Source: Pedobacter ginsengisoli (GTDB lineage: Bacteria; Bacteroidota; Bacteroidia; Sphingobacteriales; Sphingobacteriaceae). Taken from it: a stretch of 64,000 bases of DNA. The notes below the pieces were generated by a model. It was not told where the DNA came from and made no database searches. It was given only the letters and a program-made list of their open reading frames with translations. Below, in pieces: positions 45,346 through 53,679 of this stretch. The stretch is taken from positions 1,116,001-1,180,000 of the forward strand of contig NZ_JASSYX010000001.1 in the NCBI RefSeq assembly GCF_030244015.1, in the 5' to 3' direction. A program made the translations under genes and the position numbers. Each line of letters starts with the position of its first letter. The stretch's first letter is position 1.

Positions 45346-47094
45346 TTAAAACAAGGTAATTCCGACATTCCAACCCATCCAGCCCTTCATCTGTGTACTG
45401 AAGCTATGATGCTTTGCCGGTTCGACCTGTTTGCTATACCCTTTTCCGGGCGATCCATTTGCCCCCTCGGTCCGGTAAACCGAATAGGCCGGCCCGCCAA
45501 AAATGGTAATGCCCCTTACAAGCTCCACTTGCAGGTTGGTCTGGAGCCTTGCCAGCGTATTGGTATCGTTCCAATTGCCCAGATACAGGTACTGCGCACT
45601 GATTTCAGCCGCAACGGAAACCCTATTGCTAAACAGGAAATCATGTCCAAATCCCAGGCCGAAAGCCTCTATTTTAGCAGAGTCTGAAAAGTTTTTTCCC
45701 GCAAGAATGATGTTATATAGCTTTGAATTGCCTGTTTTGATGGCCACATTGGTATTGATGGTCTCATTGGCAGACACACTGATCTTATGGTAGCCGCGAT
45801 GAGAATAGTTGATCATTCCAATGCTATAACCCGTGCTGTTGCCGTTGATGTTGATCAGTCCGATCTGTACTCCCTTCATTTCTTTGGCGTAGTTAAATAA
45901 GCCAGCAATCTGCATACCTTTCATGCTCCGCGAAGTAATATTACCCAGGCCTGCAATCTGCATCCCGTCAGTCTCCCGGGCAGAAAAATTACCCAGTCCC
46001 GCTATCTGCGTACCGTGTACCGCTTTGGACACAATATTTGCAAGGCCGGCGATCTGCACCCCGTCCATATCCTCCTTCACATGATTGATGAGCCCGGCTG
46101 CCTGTACACCATTGACTTTCGTTCTTACATCATTGGCCAGCCCGGCGATTTGCAGGCCGTCCACAGATCCGCCGATTCCATTGTAAACACCGGCAATCTG
46201 GAATTTTTTGACATCTCCCCTGGTGATGTTGAACATACCAGCCATCTCAAATCCATTGACCCCGGCAGTATAACCGCCGATTATATTTAAAGAAAACTTG
46301 TTGATCACCTGAGAGCTCATAGCGCCATGAGAGCTGAGCCCGGGAGTAAGGGAAGCCTGAAAAGGAGTATTCGCAAAGAAATCCGGAATATTCAGGCCCT
46401 GGATCCGCTGCCTCGAAGAGAGGAAGAACCGGCTGAAACCAGACTCAGCCATATTTCTTTTCGACAGTCCATTTGCTTTTTCAGCATCAGCGTCTTCATA
46501 ACCTTCCGGCTTCACTTTAATGTCAGAAAGAAAAACCAGGGAAGTATCCCGGTAATTCTCCTTACTGGCAGTCAGGATCACCTCGGTATGGTCACCCTTG
46601 AACCGGAGCTTAAAATAACCATCGTCATCAGTAAGGGTGGACTGTAACAAGCGCTTTTCATAGACACTTGCCTGTTTTACCTTGCGCCCGGTCTCCGTAT
46701 CGACCACATATCCGCTGATCAGATAGAGCCGCTCGGCACTTGTAATGTTCTCCGGTTCTATGGTAAGATGATTGGCAGCATAGCGGAGGATCACATGCTC
46801 ACCGATCTCCCTGTAGTCGACCTTACCAGTAAACAGCTGGTCCAGGACATCCCGGACTGGTTTGTTGTGCATATTGATGCTGACCACACTATCCTGGTTA
46901 AACAGTTTACCATTGTAGGAGAAATAAAAATCACCTGCCTTGCTCATTTTATTGAGCACCTCAGATACCGGCTGCGCCCTGATATTTAAGGTGATCAGCT
47001 TATCCAGGTTATGCCTGTATTCAACTAATGTGCTTTGTGCCATGCAAAACCCCGGGAGCATCATCAGGAGCAGGACTGTTTTTATCTTCATCAT
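45346..47094 (-). CDS. STN-domain protein with carboxypeptidase-like domain and LA_2272-type surface repeats
   Basis: A 582-residue protein with a signal peptide (to FCMAQ). Residues ~30-105 form an STN (secretin/TonB N-terminal) domain, the part of TonB receptors that talks to FecR (RAQPVSEVLNKMSKAGDFYF). Residues ~125-195 are a carboxypeptidase-regulatory-like domain (LISGYVVDTETGRKV). Residues ~265-430 hold about nine repeats of the pattern VQIAGLxN, about 21 residues each, then beta strands. There is no TonB plug or 22-strand barrel. It overlaps fecR by four bases and closes the sigma-FecR-STN trio, so it may take the place of the usual receptor as signal input. Confidence 0.78.
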   Translation of the reverse strand: MMKIKTVLLLMMLPGFCMAQSTLVEYRHNLDKLITLNIRAQPVSEVLNKMSKAGDFYFSYNGKLFNQDSVVSINMHNKPVRDVLDQLFTGKVDYREIGEHVILRYAANHLTIEPENITSAERLYLISGYVVDTETGRKVKQASVYEKRLLQSTLTDDDGYFKLRFKGDHTEVILTASKENYRDTSLVFLSDIKVKPEGYEDADAEKANGLSKRNMAESGFSRFFLSSRQRIQGLNIPDFFANTPFQASLTPGLSSHGAMSSQVINKFSLNIIGGYTAGVNGFEMAGMFNITRGDVKKFQIAGVYNGIGGSVDGLQIAGLANDVRTKVNGVQAAGLINHVKEDMDGVQIAGLANIVSKAVHGTQIAGLGNFSARETDGMQIAGLGNITSRSMKGMQIAGLFNYAKEMKGVQIGLININGNSTGYSIGMINYSHRGYHKISVSANETINTNVAIKTGNSKLYNIILAGKNFSDSAKIEAFGLGFGHDFLFSNRVSVAAEISAQYLYLGNWNDTNTLARLQTNLQVELVRGITIFGGPAYSVYRTEGANGSPGKGYSKQVEPAKHHSFSTQMKGWMGWNVGITLF

Positions 47095-48047
47095 TTAACT
47101 CTAGACAACAGAATCTTATTTTCGTTACGCGTTATTTTTACCTCCATTGTTTCCATGATCACTTTCAGGTTGCCTTCAAGCCCGGCATCTACCTTAAATG
47201 TAGTGCTGATGGTTTCTGCACCCAATGAAGGATCACTAATGCGGATCTGTGAGCCATAAGCCTCGTTCATCACATCTGCTACTTTTTGCAGCGGTGTATT
47301 GTTGGCAATGAATAAATTACTGCGGTAATAATTGTACAGCTGGTCGGTATTCTTTTCTTTGATGAGTTTATCATCAGGACTTCCGATCAGTATTTTTTCA
47401 CCCTTATGAAGTTCAATCTTTTCCCCGTTCAGTTCCACACGTACGATCCCCGTTTCCACAATGATCTCTATCTGGTCATTCAATCGTTTAATATTGAAAG
47501 AAGTACCTACCACCGTCACTGAAACCTTATTGATCCCGATGACAAAAGGATGCGCTTTATCATGTGCCACATTGAAAAACACGTTGCCCCTGCTTAGTTT
47601 TACATGGCGGTGTTTTTTGAAATTACGTACATAGCTGATCTCAGAGTTTTTGTTTAAGGTGAGTTCAGAGCCATCGGGGAGCTGCTCAGTCAGTACCTGG
47701 TTTTGCGCTACAAGATCCTTATACCGGTCAGGACCAAACAGGCTATAGGCCATCCAGATCCCACCGATCATGACCAGTATGGCAGCGATCTTCAACCAGC
47801 TGAAACTTGGTTTCAACGGCCTTACAATAGCTTCATGGTTCGCCGCTTTCTCCTTAAATTTCAGCCATGCCTGCTGCTCATCAACCGTACTGGAGACCGC
47901 TAGTTTTTTTCCTGCATTCCAGATCTTTTCAAACTGTCCGAAATAAGCCCGGTTTGAAGGATCAGCCTCCAGCCATGCCTGCACAGTTATCCCTTCCTCT
48001 TCACTCGTTTCATTCAGCAGAAACTTTATCAATAATTCATCAGTCAT
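47091..48047 (-). CDS. FecR family anti-sigma factor
   Basis: A 318-residue FecR-type protein. The N-terminal ~80 residues are the cytoplasmic sigma-binding part (MTDELLIKFLLNE). One membrane helix at about residues 88-107 (IAAILVMIGGIWMAYSLF) separates it from a periplasmic FecR domain (TEQLPDGSELTLNKNSEISY ... HPFVIGINKVSVTVVGTSFNI) and the C-terminal DUF4974 region. It sits between the sigma gene (8 bases upstream) and the STN-repeat gene (4-base overlap). It should hold the sigma factor until a periplasmic signal arrives. Confidence 0.92.
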   Translation of the reverse strand: MTDELLIKFLLNETSEEEGITVQAWLEADPSNRAYFGQFEKIWNAGKKLAVSSTVDEQQAWLKFKEKAANHEAIVRPLKPSFSWLKIAAILVMIGGIWMAYSLFGPDRYKDLVAQNQVLTEQLPDGSELTLNKNSEISYVRNFKKHRHVKLSRGNVFFNVAHDKAHPFVIGINKVSVTVVGTSFNIKRLNDQIEIIVETGIVRVELNGEKIELHKGEKILIGSPDDKLIKEKNTDQLYNYYRSNLFIANNTPLQKVADVMNEAYGSQIRISDPSLGAETISTTFKVDAGLEGNLKVIMETMEVKITRNENKILLSRVK

Positions 48048-48055
48048 CTGTTCCC

Positions 48056-48634
48056 CTAATTAAAAAAATCCCTGTAATACCTAATTAACCCTGGTAATGC
48101 AAGCGCCATCACTGTGACAAAATCTGCCAGTTTTAAACGCAATAGCTTTAATGCCTTACCCATCTGGTTCTCTACCGTTTTTACCGAAAGATCCAGCTGT
48201 TCTGCTATTTCCCTGTATTTTAACTCCTCAAACCTGCTCATCTGGAATATCGTCCGGCAAGCCTCGGGCAGCTCGTTCAGCGCCTCCTGAAGTTTTATTT
48301 CCAGCTCGCTCAACTCCACTCTTGAAGAAGCCGGTTCATGTTCATTGTTCATTGTATATGCCGCAAAATCATGGTATTTTGTTTTGACCTTCTGGTGTTT
48401 CAGGTAATTCATGCTGTCGTTATACACACATTTGTACAAATAAGCTTTGACAGAAGTCTGCACATTCAGCAGTTCACGTTTTTCCCAGAACCTCAGGAAC
48501 ATTCCCTGTACGATTTCCTCCGCCATATCCGCATCCCTGAGCATGACCCCGGCATAGGCATGCAGCTCTTTGTAGTGGGCTTTGAACAAATGTTCAAAAG
48601 TACGGTTGTCGTAAATCGTTAAAGTATCGGTCAC
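48056..48634 (-). CDS. ECF sigma factor (FecI-like)
   Basis: A 192-residue extracytoplasmic-function sigma factor. Region 2 is around FEHLFKAHYKELHAYAGVMLRDADMAEEIVQ, with FLRFWEKRE, and region 4 is ELPEACRTIFQMSRFEELKYREIAEQLDLSVKTVENQMGKAL. The C-terminal end has a hydrophobic tail (VTVMALALPGLIRYYRDF). It is first in the trio sigma-fecR-STN protein and is probably the regulator of these and related genes. The target promoters are unknown. Confidence 0.93.
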   Translation of the reverse strand: MTDTLTIYDNRTFEHLFKAHYKELHAYAGVMLRDADMAEEIVQGMFLRFWEKRELLNVQTSVKAYLYKCVYNDSMNYLKHQKVKTKYHDFAAYTMNNEHEPASSRVELSELEIKLQEALNELPEACRTIFQMSRFEELKYREIAEQLDLSVKTVENQMGKALKLLRLKLADFVTVMALALPGLIRYYRDFFN

Positions 48635-48697
48635 GTTTAATTAATTCTGCTTCAAATATATTGGTTTCTATGTTCGAATATGTTAATTCTATTCGGC

Positions 48698-50242
48698 TTA
48701 AATATTAATCCGCTTAAGGAATTCAATACCCGAAGCGCTGTTTACCGTGATCAGATCTATGTACTCTACTTTTGGAAACCAGAACGAACCACCCCTTACC
48801 CTCACGAAGACCCTTTTCAATAAATAATCCCTGCCTTCGTCCTTGATATAGATCTTATACTTATTATCTGTTTCAGAACGTTTAAGGTATAATGGCATTT
48901 TTTTGTAGGCCATCAGCCTAATCTCAAACTCCTCATTGCCCAGCGCTTTGCATTTTACCCCGTACGCAAACTTGTTCTCGATAAGGGTGAGCTCCTTGCA
49001 TTTGCCATTCTCAGCGTACCTGATCCAGGAACCCCTGACGGGGTTGCGGTCGTCCAGTTTGCCCTCTTTGTTGAAGTTCAGTTCGTAGATCACCGTATTG
49101 GCATCCGGATCTCTTTGCAGGAAGAAAAGCATATTCTCTGTACGCGGAGTAGGGAGCGTGTCTTTCGTACTGCTTTGTGCCGGGACGGCCTGGCTCAGCA
49201 GCAGGATCAATAGGAGCAGTATTCCTGCCAGCTTCAGTACTCTTTCTCCTTTTTTCTCAATCTTAATGATACGCGCTCCAGATGCTTTTTCTGCCAATAC
49301 CATATTCATCTGTTTCACCGACTTTTCTGCCTTGTGCCGGTATATTTTGGCCGGGCTCGCAAACATGAAGAACAACAGTTCCTTTAGGCCGTCACTGTTC
49401 TTGATGTCGTGGAGCATGTCCCTGTACTCATGAAAATTGAGCACAAAAGGATTGGTCTTGTTCTCCACAGGCGTGGTTAGTCCGTATACAGGTTTCTCTT
49501 CCTCGTATTGAAACGTGCCAAACAAATGGTCCCAGATCATGAACGCCGCACCAAAATTTTTGTCCAGGTATTTTTCCTGACTGCCATGGTGTACCCGGTG
49601 ATTGGAGGGCGTACCAAAATACTTCTCTATGAAAGGATGCAGCTTACCTATTGCCTCTGTATGTACCCAAAACTGGTATAAAGTACTGATCTGACTGGCC
49701 ACAAAGAACACCACCGGGTGAAATCCCATCAATGCTACCGGAATGAAAAATACCGTTTTAAAATGCTGTACCCAGCTTTGTCTGAATGCCACGGTCAGGT
49801 TGTAATGCTCTGCCGAATGGTGCACCACATGCGTGGCCCAAAAGAAGCGGTTGAAGTGCGAGATGCGGTGCGACCAGTAGCTGCAGCAATCGTACAGGAC
49901 AAAGCAGGGCGCCAGCATCCACCAGTTGAGTTCCATTCTCCATGGCAATGCATTGTAGATCCATAAGGCGCCGAAAAGCAATACTATTTTCATCAGCAGG
50001 TTTACCGCCAGGTTGCCCAGACCGACAAACAATGAGCCTATGGTTTCCCTCTTTTCATAGGTCTTGTGCTCGCCGATGTGAGACAGAAAACCTTCCAGCA
50101 GGGTAAAAGCAAATACCACAGGCAAGGCATAAACCATCAGGTTTGGGGCACTTTTTTCCAATTGGTGAATCTGATCTGCAGGAATCCTCATGGCCCCGAA
50201 AACTGAGGTAAATGCTTGCAGATGTGGTTGAAATGCTAACAT
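48698..50242 (-). CDS. Sterol desaturase/fatty acid hydroxylase-DUF4833 fusion
   Basis: A protein of 514 residues. The first ~310 residues are a membrane-bound di-iron hydroxylase: several membrane helices and histidine clusters in WSHRISHFNRFFWATHVVHHS and NHRVHHG, as in alkylglycerol monooxygenases and sterol desaturases. After a further membrane helix near residue 340 (AGILLLLILLLSQAVPAQ) comes a DUF4833-like domain (ENMLFFLQRDPDANTVIY ... GSWIRY). The frame extends to 50326, but ATG at 50242 avoids overlap with the head-GIN gene and starts MLAFQPHLQAFT. Lipid hydroxylation is likely; the DUF4833 part would be periplasmic. Confidence 0.82.
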   Translation of the reverse strand: MLAFQPHLQAFTSVFGAMRIPADQIHQLEKSAPNLMVYALPVVFAFTLLEGFLSHIGEHKTYEKRETIGSLFVGLGNLAVNLLMKIVLLFGALWIYNALPWRMELNWWMLAPCFVLYDCCSYWSHRISHFNRFFWATHVVHHSAEHYNLTVAFRQSWVQHFKTVFFIPVALMGFHPVVFFVASQISTLYQFWVHTEAIGKLHPFIEKYFGTPSNHRVHHGSQEKYLDKNFGAAFMIWDHLFGTFQYEEEKPVYGLTTPVENKTNPFVLNFHEYRDMLHDIKNSDGLKELLFFMFASPAKIYRHKAEKSVKQMNMVLAEKASGARIIKIEKKGERVLKLAGILLLLILLLSQAVPAQSSTKDTLPTPRTENMLFFLQRDPDANTVIYELNFNKEGKLDDRNPVRGSWIRYAENGKCKELTLIENKFAYGVKCKALGNEEFEIRLMAYKKMPLYLKRSETDNKYKIYIKDEGRDYLLKRVFVRVRGGSFWFPKVEYIDLITVNSASGIEFLKRINI

Positions 50243-50252
50243 GACGTTGTTG

Positions 50253-50903
50253 TTAAAGTTTGACCAATTTGCCGCTGCCGCTGACCTGAGAATCGATCTG
50301 GGGGTTGCCCAGATAGTACACTTCACCGCTGCCGCTGATCCTGACCTTCAGTTTCTCTGAAACACTGATCCTGGCATCGCCACTACCCGAGATGTGTACT
50401 TCTGCTTTGTTGCTTTGCAGCCTCTTCAGGTCAGCTTCACCTGAACCGGAGATCTTTACCAAAGCGTCATTTACGGTTAGCGCATTTTCTGCTTCCACTT
50501 CCCCGCTTCCACTGATGGAAACTTCAAAACGATCAAGTGCGGGAAACTGTCCACTGAGGTCTATGTCGCCGCTGCCATTGATTGAAATGTAGTTTATCAC
50601 TGGTAGCGTTACATAGACCTGTACATCATCACGCCTTACATTGACGTTTTTATAGCCAAGATGCAGCGTGCTGCCCACAACTTCTGTTTTAAAATAAGGG
50701 ATCAGGTTGTTGGAACCGCTTAAGGTCACCTTAAACTCCGTACCATAGGCGATGTGGATGTCGCTGCTGCCCTCTGTGTCTATGCCTGTGAATTCACTTA
50801 AAGTTCTTGCTTCCGTGGCTTTTTCGCCGCTGGCGGTAAGCCTGTCCTTGGAGCAGGAGGTTAAAAAAATACTCAATAATGCTGTTGCTGTTAAAATTCT
50901 CAT
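50253..50903 (-). CDS. Head-GIN domain lipoprotein
   Basis: A 216-residue protein with a lipoprotein signal (LSIFLTSCSKD, Cys near residue 17) and a head-GIN (DUF2807) domain. The domain is a beta-solenoid seen as repeated ISGSGE/ISGSGD blocks (about six). These proteins are surface or periplasmic in Bacteroidota, with no known enzymatic activity. It lies 10 bases upstream of the hydroxylase gene and 61 bases downstream of the surface-repeat gene, all on the minus strand. Confidence 0.88.
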   Translation of the reverse strand: MRILTATALLSIFLTSCSKDRLTASGEKATEARTLSEFTGIDTEGSSDIHIAYGTEFKVTLSGSNNLIPYFKTEVVGSTLHLGYKNVNVRRDDVQVYVTLPVINYISINGSGDIDLSGQFPALDRFEVSISGSGEVEAENALTVNDALVKISGSGEADLKRLQSNKAEVHISGSGDARISVSEKLKVRISGSGEVYYLGNPQIDSQVSGSGKLVKL

Positions 50904-50964
50904 AGTTTTTAGAATTTGTGTGTGTTCAATAATATCGTCGTGCTCCCTTACGCAGATAATCTGC

Positions 50965-52083
50965 TTAAAATTTTACGTGTATACCGCCGGTATAACCCAG
51001 ATACAGCCCCTTGAAATCCTCATCATCTTCTCCCGGCCATTTCTTTAAGTACTTTTTGGTTAGTTTTTCGCCCTCAGCTGTATTGATGGTGATGAAATTC
51101 AAGGACGGACCGGCAAATATTTCCAGGAAAGAAGTGAGCTTTAATGCGGGCATCAGACGGAAGGAAGATTTGAAATAATCGCCGTCCTCAAAGTCGGTCA
51201 GTGAGCTGGCAATCAGCTCGGTATTCAGCCTGAAGCTATTTGAAGTAAAGAAATGCGCGCCAAGACCTGCTTCAGCCGCATATACCGCATCATCGTTTTT
51301 AAAATTATAACCCACACCGATGATGCCGTAAAGTACTTTTCCACCGGATCTGAAAGACAGCATTGTAGTTTGATTTTCATCGATGCTAACCCCGATGCTT
51401 TTCTCGCCATGTTTGATGATGTTGATGATCCCTATCGGGCAGTCGCTGCTGTCAGCAATGTTCATAAAACCCGCTACCTGTACGCCTTTCACATTTTTTG
51501 CAATATTGATAAAACCCGCAAACTGAGAGCCTTTAACATCTTTTGCAACGTTGGCAAAGCCACCAACCTGGGAGACGCTGACATCTTTGGCCACATTGGC
51601 GAAACCAGCGAATTGTGCGCCTTTTATATCCTTGGCAACATTGATGAAACCGCCAACCTGTGTACCGTTTACGGCTTTTGCGATATTGGCAAAGCCGGCA
51701 AATTGTGCGCCTTTGACCTCGCCGGAAGCAACATTGGCGAAGCCAGCAAAAGCAGGGCCTTTGCCACCGCCATAGGTATTTGCAAAACCGGCAAACAAGG
51801 CGCCGTTGACCGTCTTCTTTACGTGGTTGGAAAACCCGGCAAACAGCGTGCCTGTCACATCATTGAGTACGACATTAGAAAGACCGGCAAATGCTGCTCC
51901 GCGCTCGGCTGCGGAAACTCCGCCGATCAGGTTAATGGAAAAGTTATTGGTATCCAGGGGGGCATGAGTGCCATTGGTGCTCAATGGATAAACAAGCCCA
52001 AAATGAATTTTGCCTGGTATGTGATTTTGTGCTCCGGCAGTCAGACCGGCGAGGAGTAGAGTTAAAGTAATAAAGTTTCTCAT
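50965..52083 (-). CDS. LA_2272-type surface repeat protein
   Basis: A 372-residue protein with a signal peptide (to TAGAQN). About ten repeats of ~20 residues of the pattern QFAGFANVAKDVKG fill residues ~55-245, followed by beta-strand segments that look like a half barrel and end LYLGYTGGIHVKF with a terminal aromatic residue. The shape matches the repeat part of the STN protein at 45346-47094, including the shared IGIINI / IGMINY block after the repeats. A partner role at the outer membrane is plausible. It is first gene of the minus-strand set; its upstream region holds a large palindrome. Confidence 0.75.
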   Translation of the reverse strand: MRNFITLTLLLAGLTAGAQNHIPGKIHFGLVYPLSTNGTHAPLDTNNFSINLIGGVSAAERGAAFAGLSNVVLNDVTGTLFAGFSNHVKKTVNGALFAGFANTYGGGKGPAFAGFANVASGEVKGAQFAGFANIAKAVNGTQVGGFINVAKDIKGAQFAGFANVAKDVSVSQVGGFANVAKDVKGSQFAGFINIAKNVKGVQVAGFMNIADSSDCPIGIINIIKHGEKSIGVSIDENQTTMLSFRSGGKVLYGIIGVGYNFKNDDAVYAAEAGLGAHFFTSNSFRLNTELIASSLTDFEDGDYFKSSFRLMPALKLTSFLEIFAGPSLNFITINTAEGEKLTKKYLKKWPGEDDEDFKGLYLGYTGGIHVKF

Positions 52084-52119
52084 TGTATCTTATTTTTAGA
52101 ATAAGACAACGAGATCAGC

Positions 52120-52293
52120 TTATACCCCTATGCAGGTTTATTAATTTTTTTTAGCTAAGGCCAAGTCCTCACATGAAACACACCTGAGTCACACTTTCTT
52201 CACAAAAAGGTACCTGTTTGTGGCTTTGGTGTGAACAAGGTGTGAAGAATGTGTGAATGAGTATGCCCCTAGACGGCATCTTAAGGGGTATAA
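52120..52293. repeat. Large palindromic element with 11-bp phased repeats
   Basis: GGTACC (52209-52214) is the centre of a near-perfect 22-bp palindrome (52201-52222). On the right, GTGTGAA-type units start at 52228, 52239 and 52250, exactly 11 bases apart. Mirrored positions on the left (52188-52195, 52177-52184, 52166-52173) each match the complement at six of eight bases. An outer inverted repeat TTATACCCCT (52120-52129) / AGGGGTATAA (52284-52293) encloses the whole. It lies upstream of the surface-repeat gene and downstream of the MFS gene. It may be a cooperative binding array or a non-coding mobile remnant. Confidence 0.7.
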
Positions 52294-52302
52294 TAAATGT
52301 AA

Positions 52303-53529
52303 TTAATGAAATGTACTTACTCCGCCTGCCGGTGCTTCGACCTTTTTCTTAATGTTTTTTCTGCCGAAATAAAGAATGGCAAATGCCATCAGGGTAGTGA
52401 CCGTCATAATCGTTACCATAGGCACCGGGGTGGTCTGTTCAAAAAAACCGATGAAAGCCGATGCAATGGCACCCAGCGCCATTTGGAAGGCACCCATTAA
52501 AGCGGATGCGCTACCGGCGTTCCTGCTGAAGGGAGCCAGGGAAAGTGCTGCGGCATTGGGATTTGCAAAACCCAGGCAGGCCAGGAAAAGAAACAGCATG
52601 ATCAAAGACTCTGTGAGGCCAAACCAGCCGTTTATGCTTCCGGTCAGAAACACGATGACCGAAATTGTTTGTCCGATCAATGCTGCAAAGATCAGCTGTT
52701 CGCTGGTATATTTTCTAAGCATTATGGTATTGACCTGGCTTGCACCGATAAATCCTATAGACAGACCGGCAAAGATCCAGCCATAGGTTTCCGCTTTTAC
52801 CTTGAATATTGACATGAACAGGATCGGCGAACCGCTCACATAGACAAACAAGCCTGCAAAAGCCAAAGCACCCGTTAAGGCATAAGTATAAAACTGCGGT
52901 TCCTTTAGTACTGCCCAAAAATTGGTGATGATCGGCTTAGGTTTTAAAGAAAGTGTAGTGTCTGGTTTATAGCTATTGGGCAGCCACAGCCAGCTGGAGA
53001 TCAAATTGAACAGCCCTAATCCCGCCAATGCCAGAAATATCGTATGCCAGCCAAAAGCAACAGAAATATAGCCTCCCAGGGTAGGCGCGATCATAGGTGA
53101 AGCTCCCAGAACGAGCATCAGCAAGGCAAATACTTTCGCATTGTCTTCGACAGGAAACAAATCCCTGACCATGGTGATAGAAGCCACACCTGCAGCACAA
53201 CTGCCAATGGCCTGTATAAATCTAAGGCCGATGAAGCTGTCGACATCGGTCACGAAGACGCACAGCAGCGACGTGAGAATATATACAGCTAAACCGATAT
53301 ACAAAGGTTTTTTCCTGCCATAACGATCCAGCAAAGGGCCATAAAGCAACTGGCCGCCGGAAATGCCAATGAAAAAGCTGGACAGCGACCAGGCTACTTT
53401 GCTTTCTGTAGTACCCAGATCCTGTGCTATAGCCTTAAAGCCGGGCAGGTACATGTCAATAGAAAAAGGACTTAAAGCGGTCAGAGAGCCCAGAATAAGG
53501 ATGAGGAAGAAATATCTTTTTTTAGTCAT
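52303..53529 (-). CDS. Bcr/CflA family multidrug efflux MFS transporter
   Basis: A 408-residue major facilitator with about 12 membrane segments. SPFSIDMYLPGFKAIAQDLG near the start is the Bcr/CflA signature, with the G-x-x-x-D-R-x-G-R-K loop as GPLLDRYGRKKPL between helices 2 and 3. The family exports drugs or small metabolites such as bicyclomycin or sulfonamides. It is divergent from the copper operon with 150 bases between. Confidence 0.93.
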   Translation of the reverse strand: MTKKRYFFLILILGSLTALSPFSIDMYLPGFKAIAQDLGTTESKVAWSLSSFFIGISGGQLLYGPLLDRYGRKKPLYIGLAVYILTSLLCVFVTDVDSFIGLRFIQAIGSCAAGVASITMVRDLFPVEDNAKVFALLMLVLGASPMIAPTLGGYISVAFGWHTIFLALAGLGLFNLISSWLWLPNSYKPDTTLSLKPKPIITNFWAVLKEPQFYTYALTGALAFAGLFVYVSGSPILFMSIFKVKAETYGWIFAGLSIGFIGASQVNTIMLRKYTSEQLIFAALIGQTISVIVFLTGSINGWFGLTESLIMLFLFLACLGFANPNAAALSLAPFSRNAGSASALMGAFQMALGAIASAFIGFFEQTTPVPMVTIMTVTTLMAFAILYFGRKNIKKKVEAPAGGVSTFH

Positions 53530-53597
53530 GGTTTTGATGCCGCAAATATAGGGTTAGAGCAGCTAAAGTAGAGATCATGAAAAGGTCATTTATCCAA

Positions 53598-53657
53598 ATT
53601 ATGTAAGTTAAAAACTAGATTATATAAAAGCCAAAGAACAAGCCTGCCGTACATTTG
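53598..53657 (+). promoter_or_regulatory. copA promoter with two direct repeats 21 bp apart
   Basis: ATTATGTAA (53598-53606) and ATTATATAA (53619-53627) are direct repeats whose starts are 21 bases apart, two turns of the helix. A perfect -7 element TACATTTG is at 53650-53657. No TTTG -33 is present at the expected place; the second repeat lies there instead. This layout suits an AraC-type activator that replaces the -33 contact. The operon's own HMA-AraC protein is the obvious candidate. The copA start follows at 53680. Confidence 0.65.
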
Positions 53658-53679
53658 TAGTATTAAATATAAAAGCAAC

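Noticed and set aside
51253..52059. A 268-codon plus-strand frame opposite the surface-repeat gene
   Set aside because: It owes its length to the repetitive gene on the other strand; the minus-strand frame has a signal peptide and a repeat family match.
52166..52257. Could the phased repeats be a CRISPR array?
   Set aside because: The units are about eight bases with three-base gaps; CRISPR repeats and spacers are far longer, and no cas gene is near.
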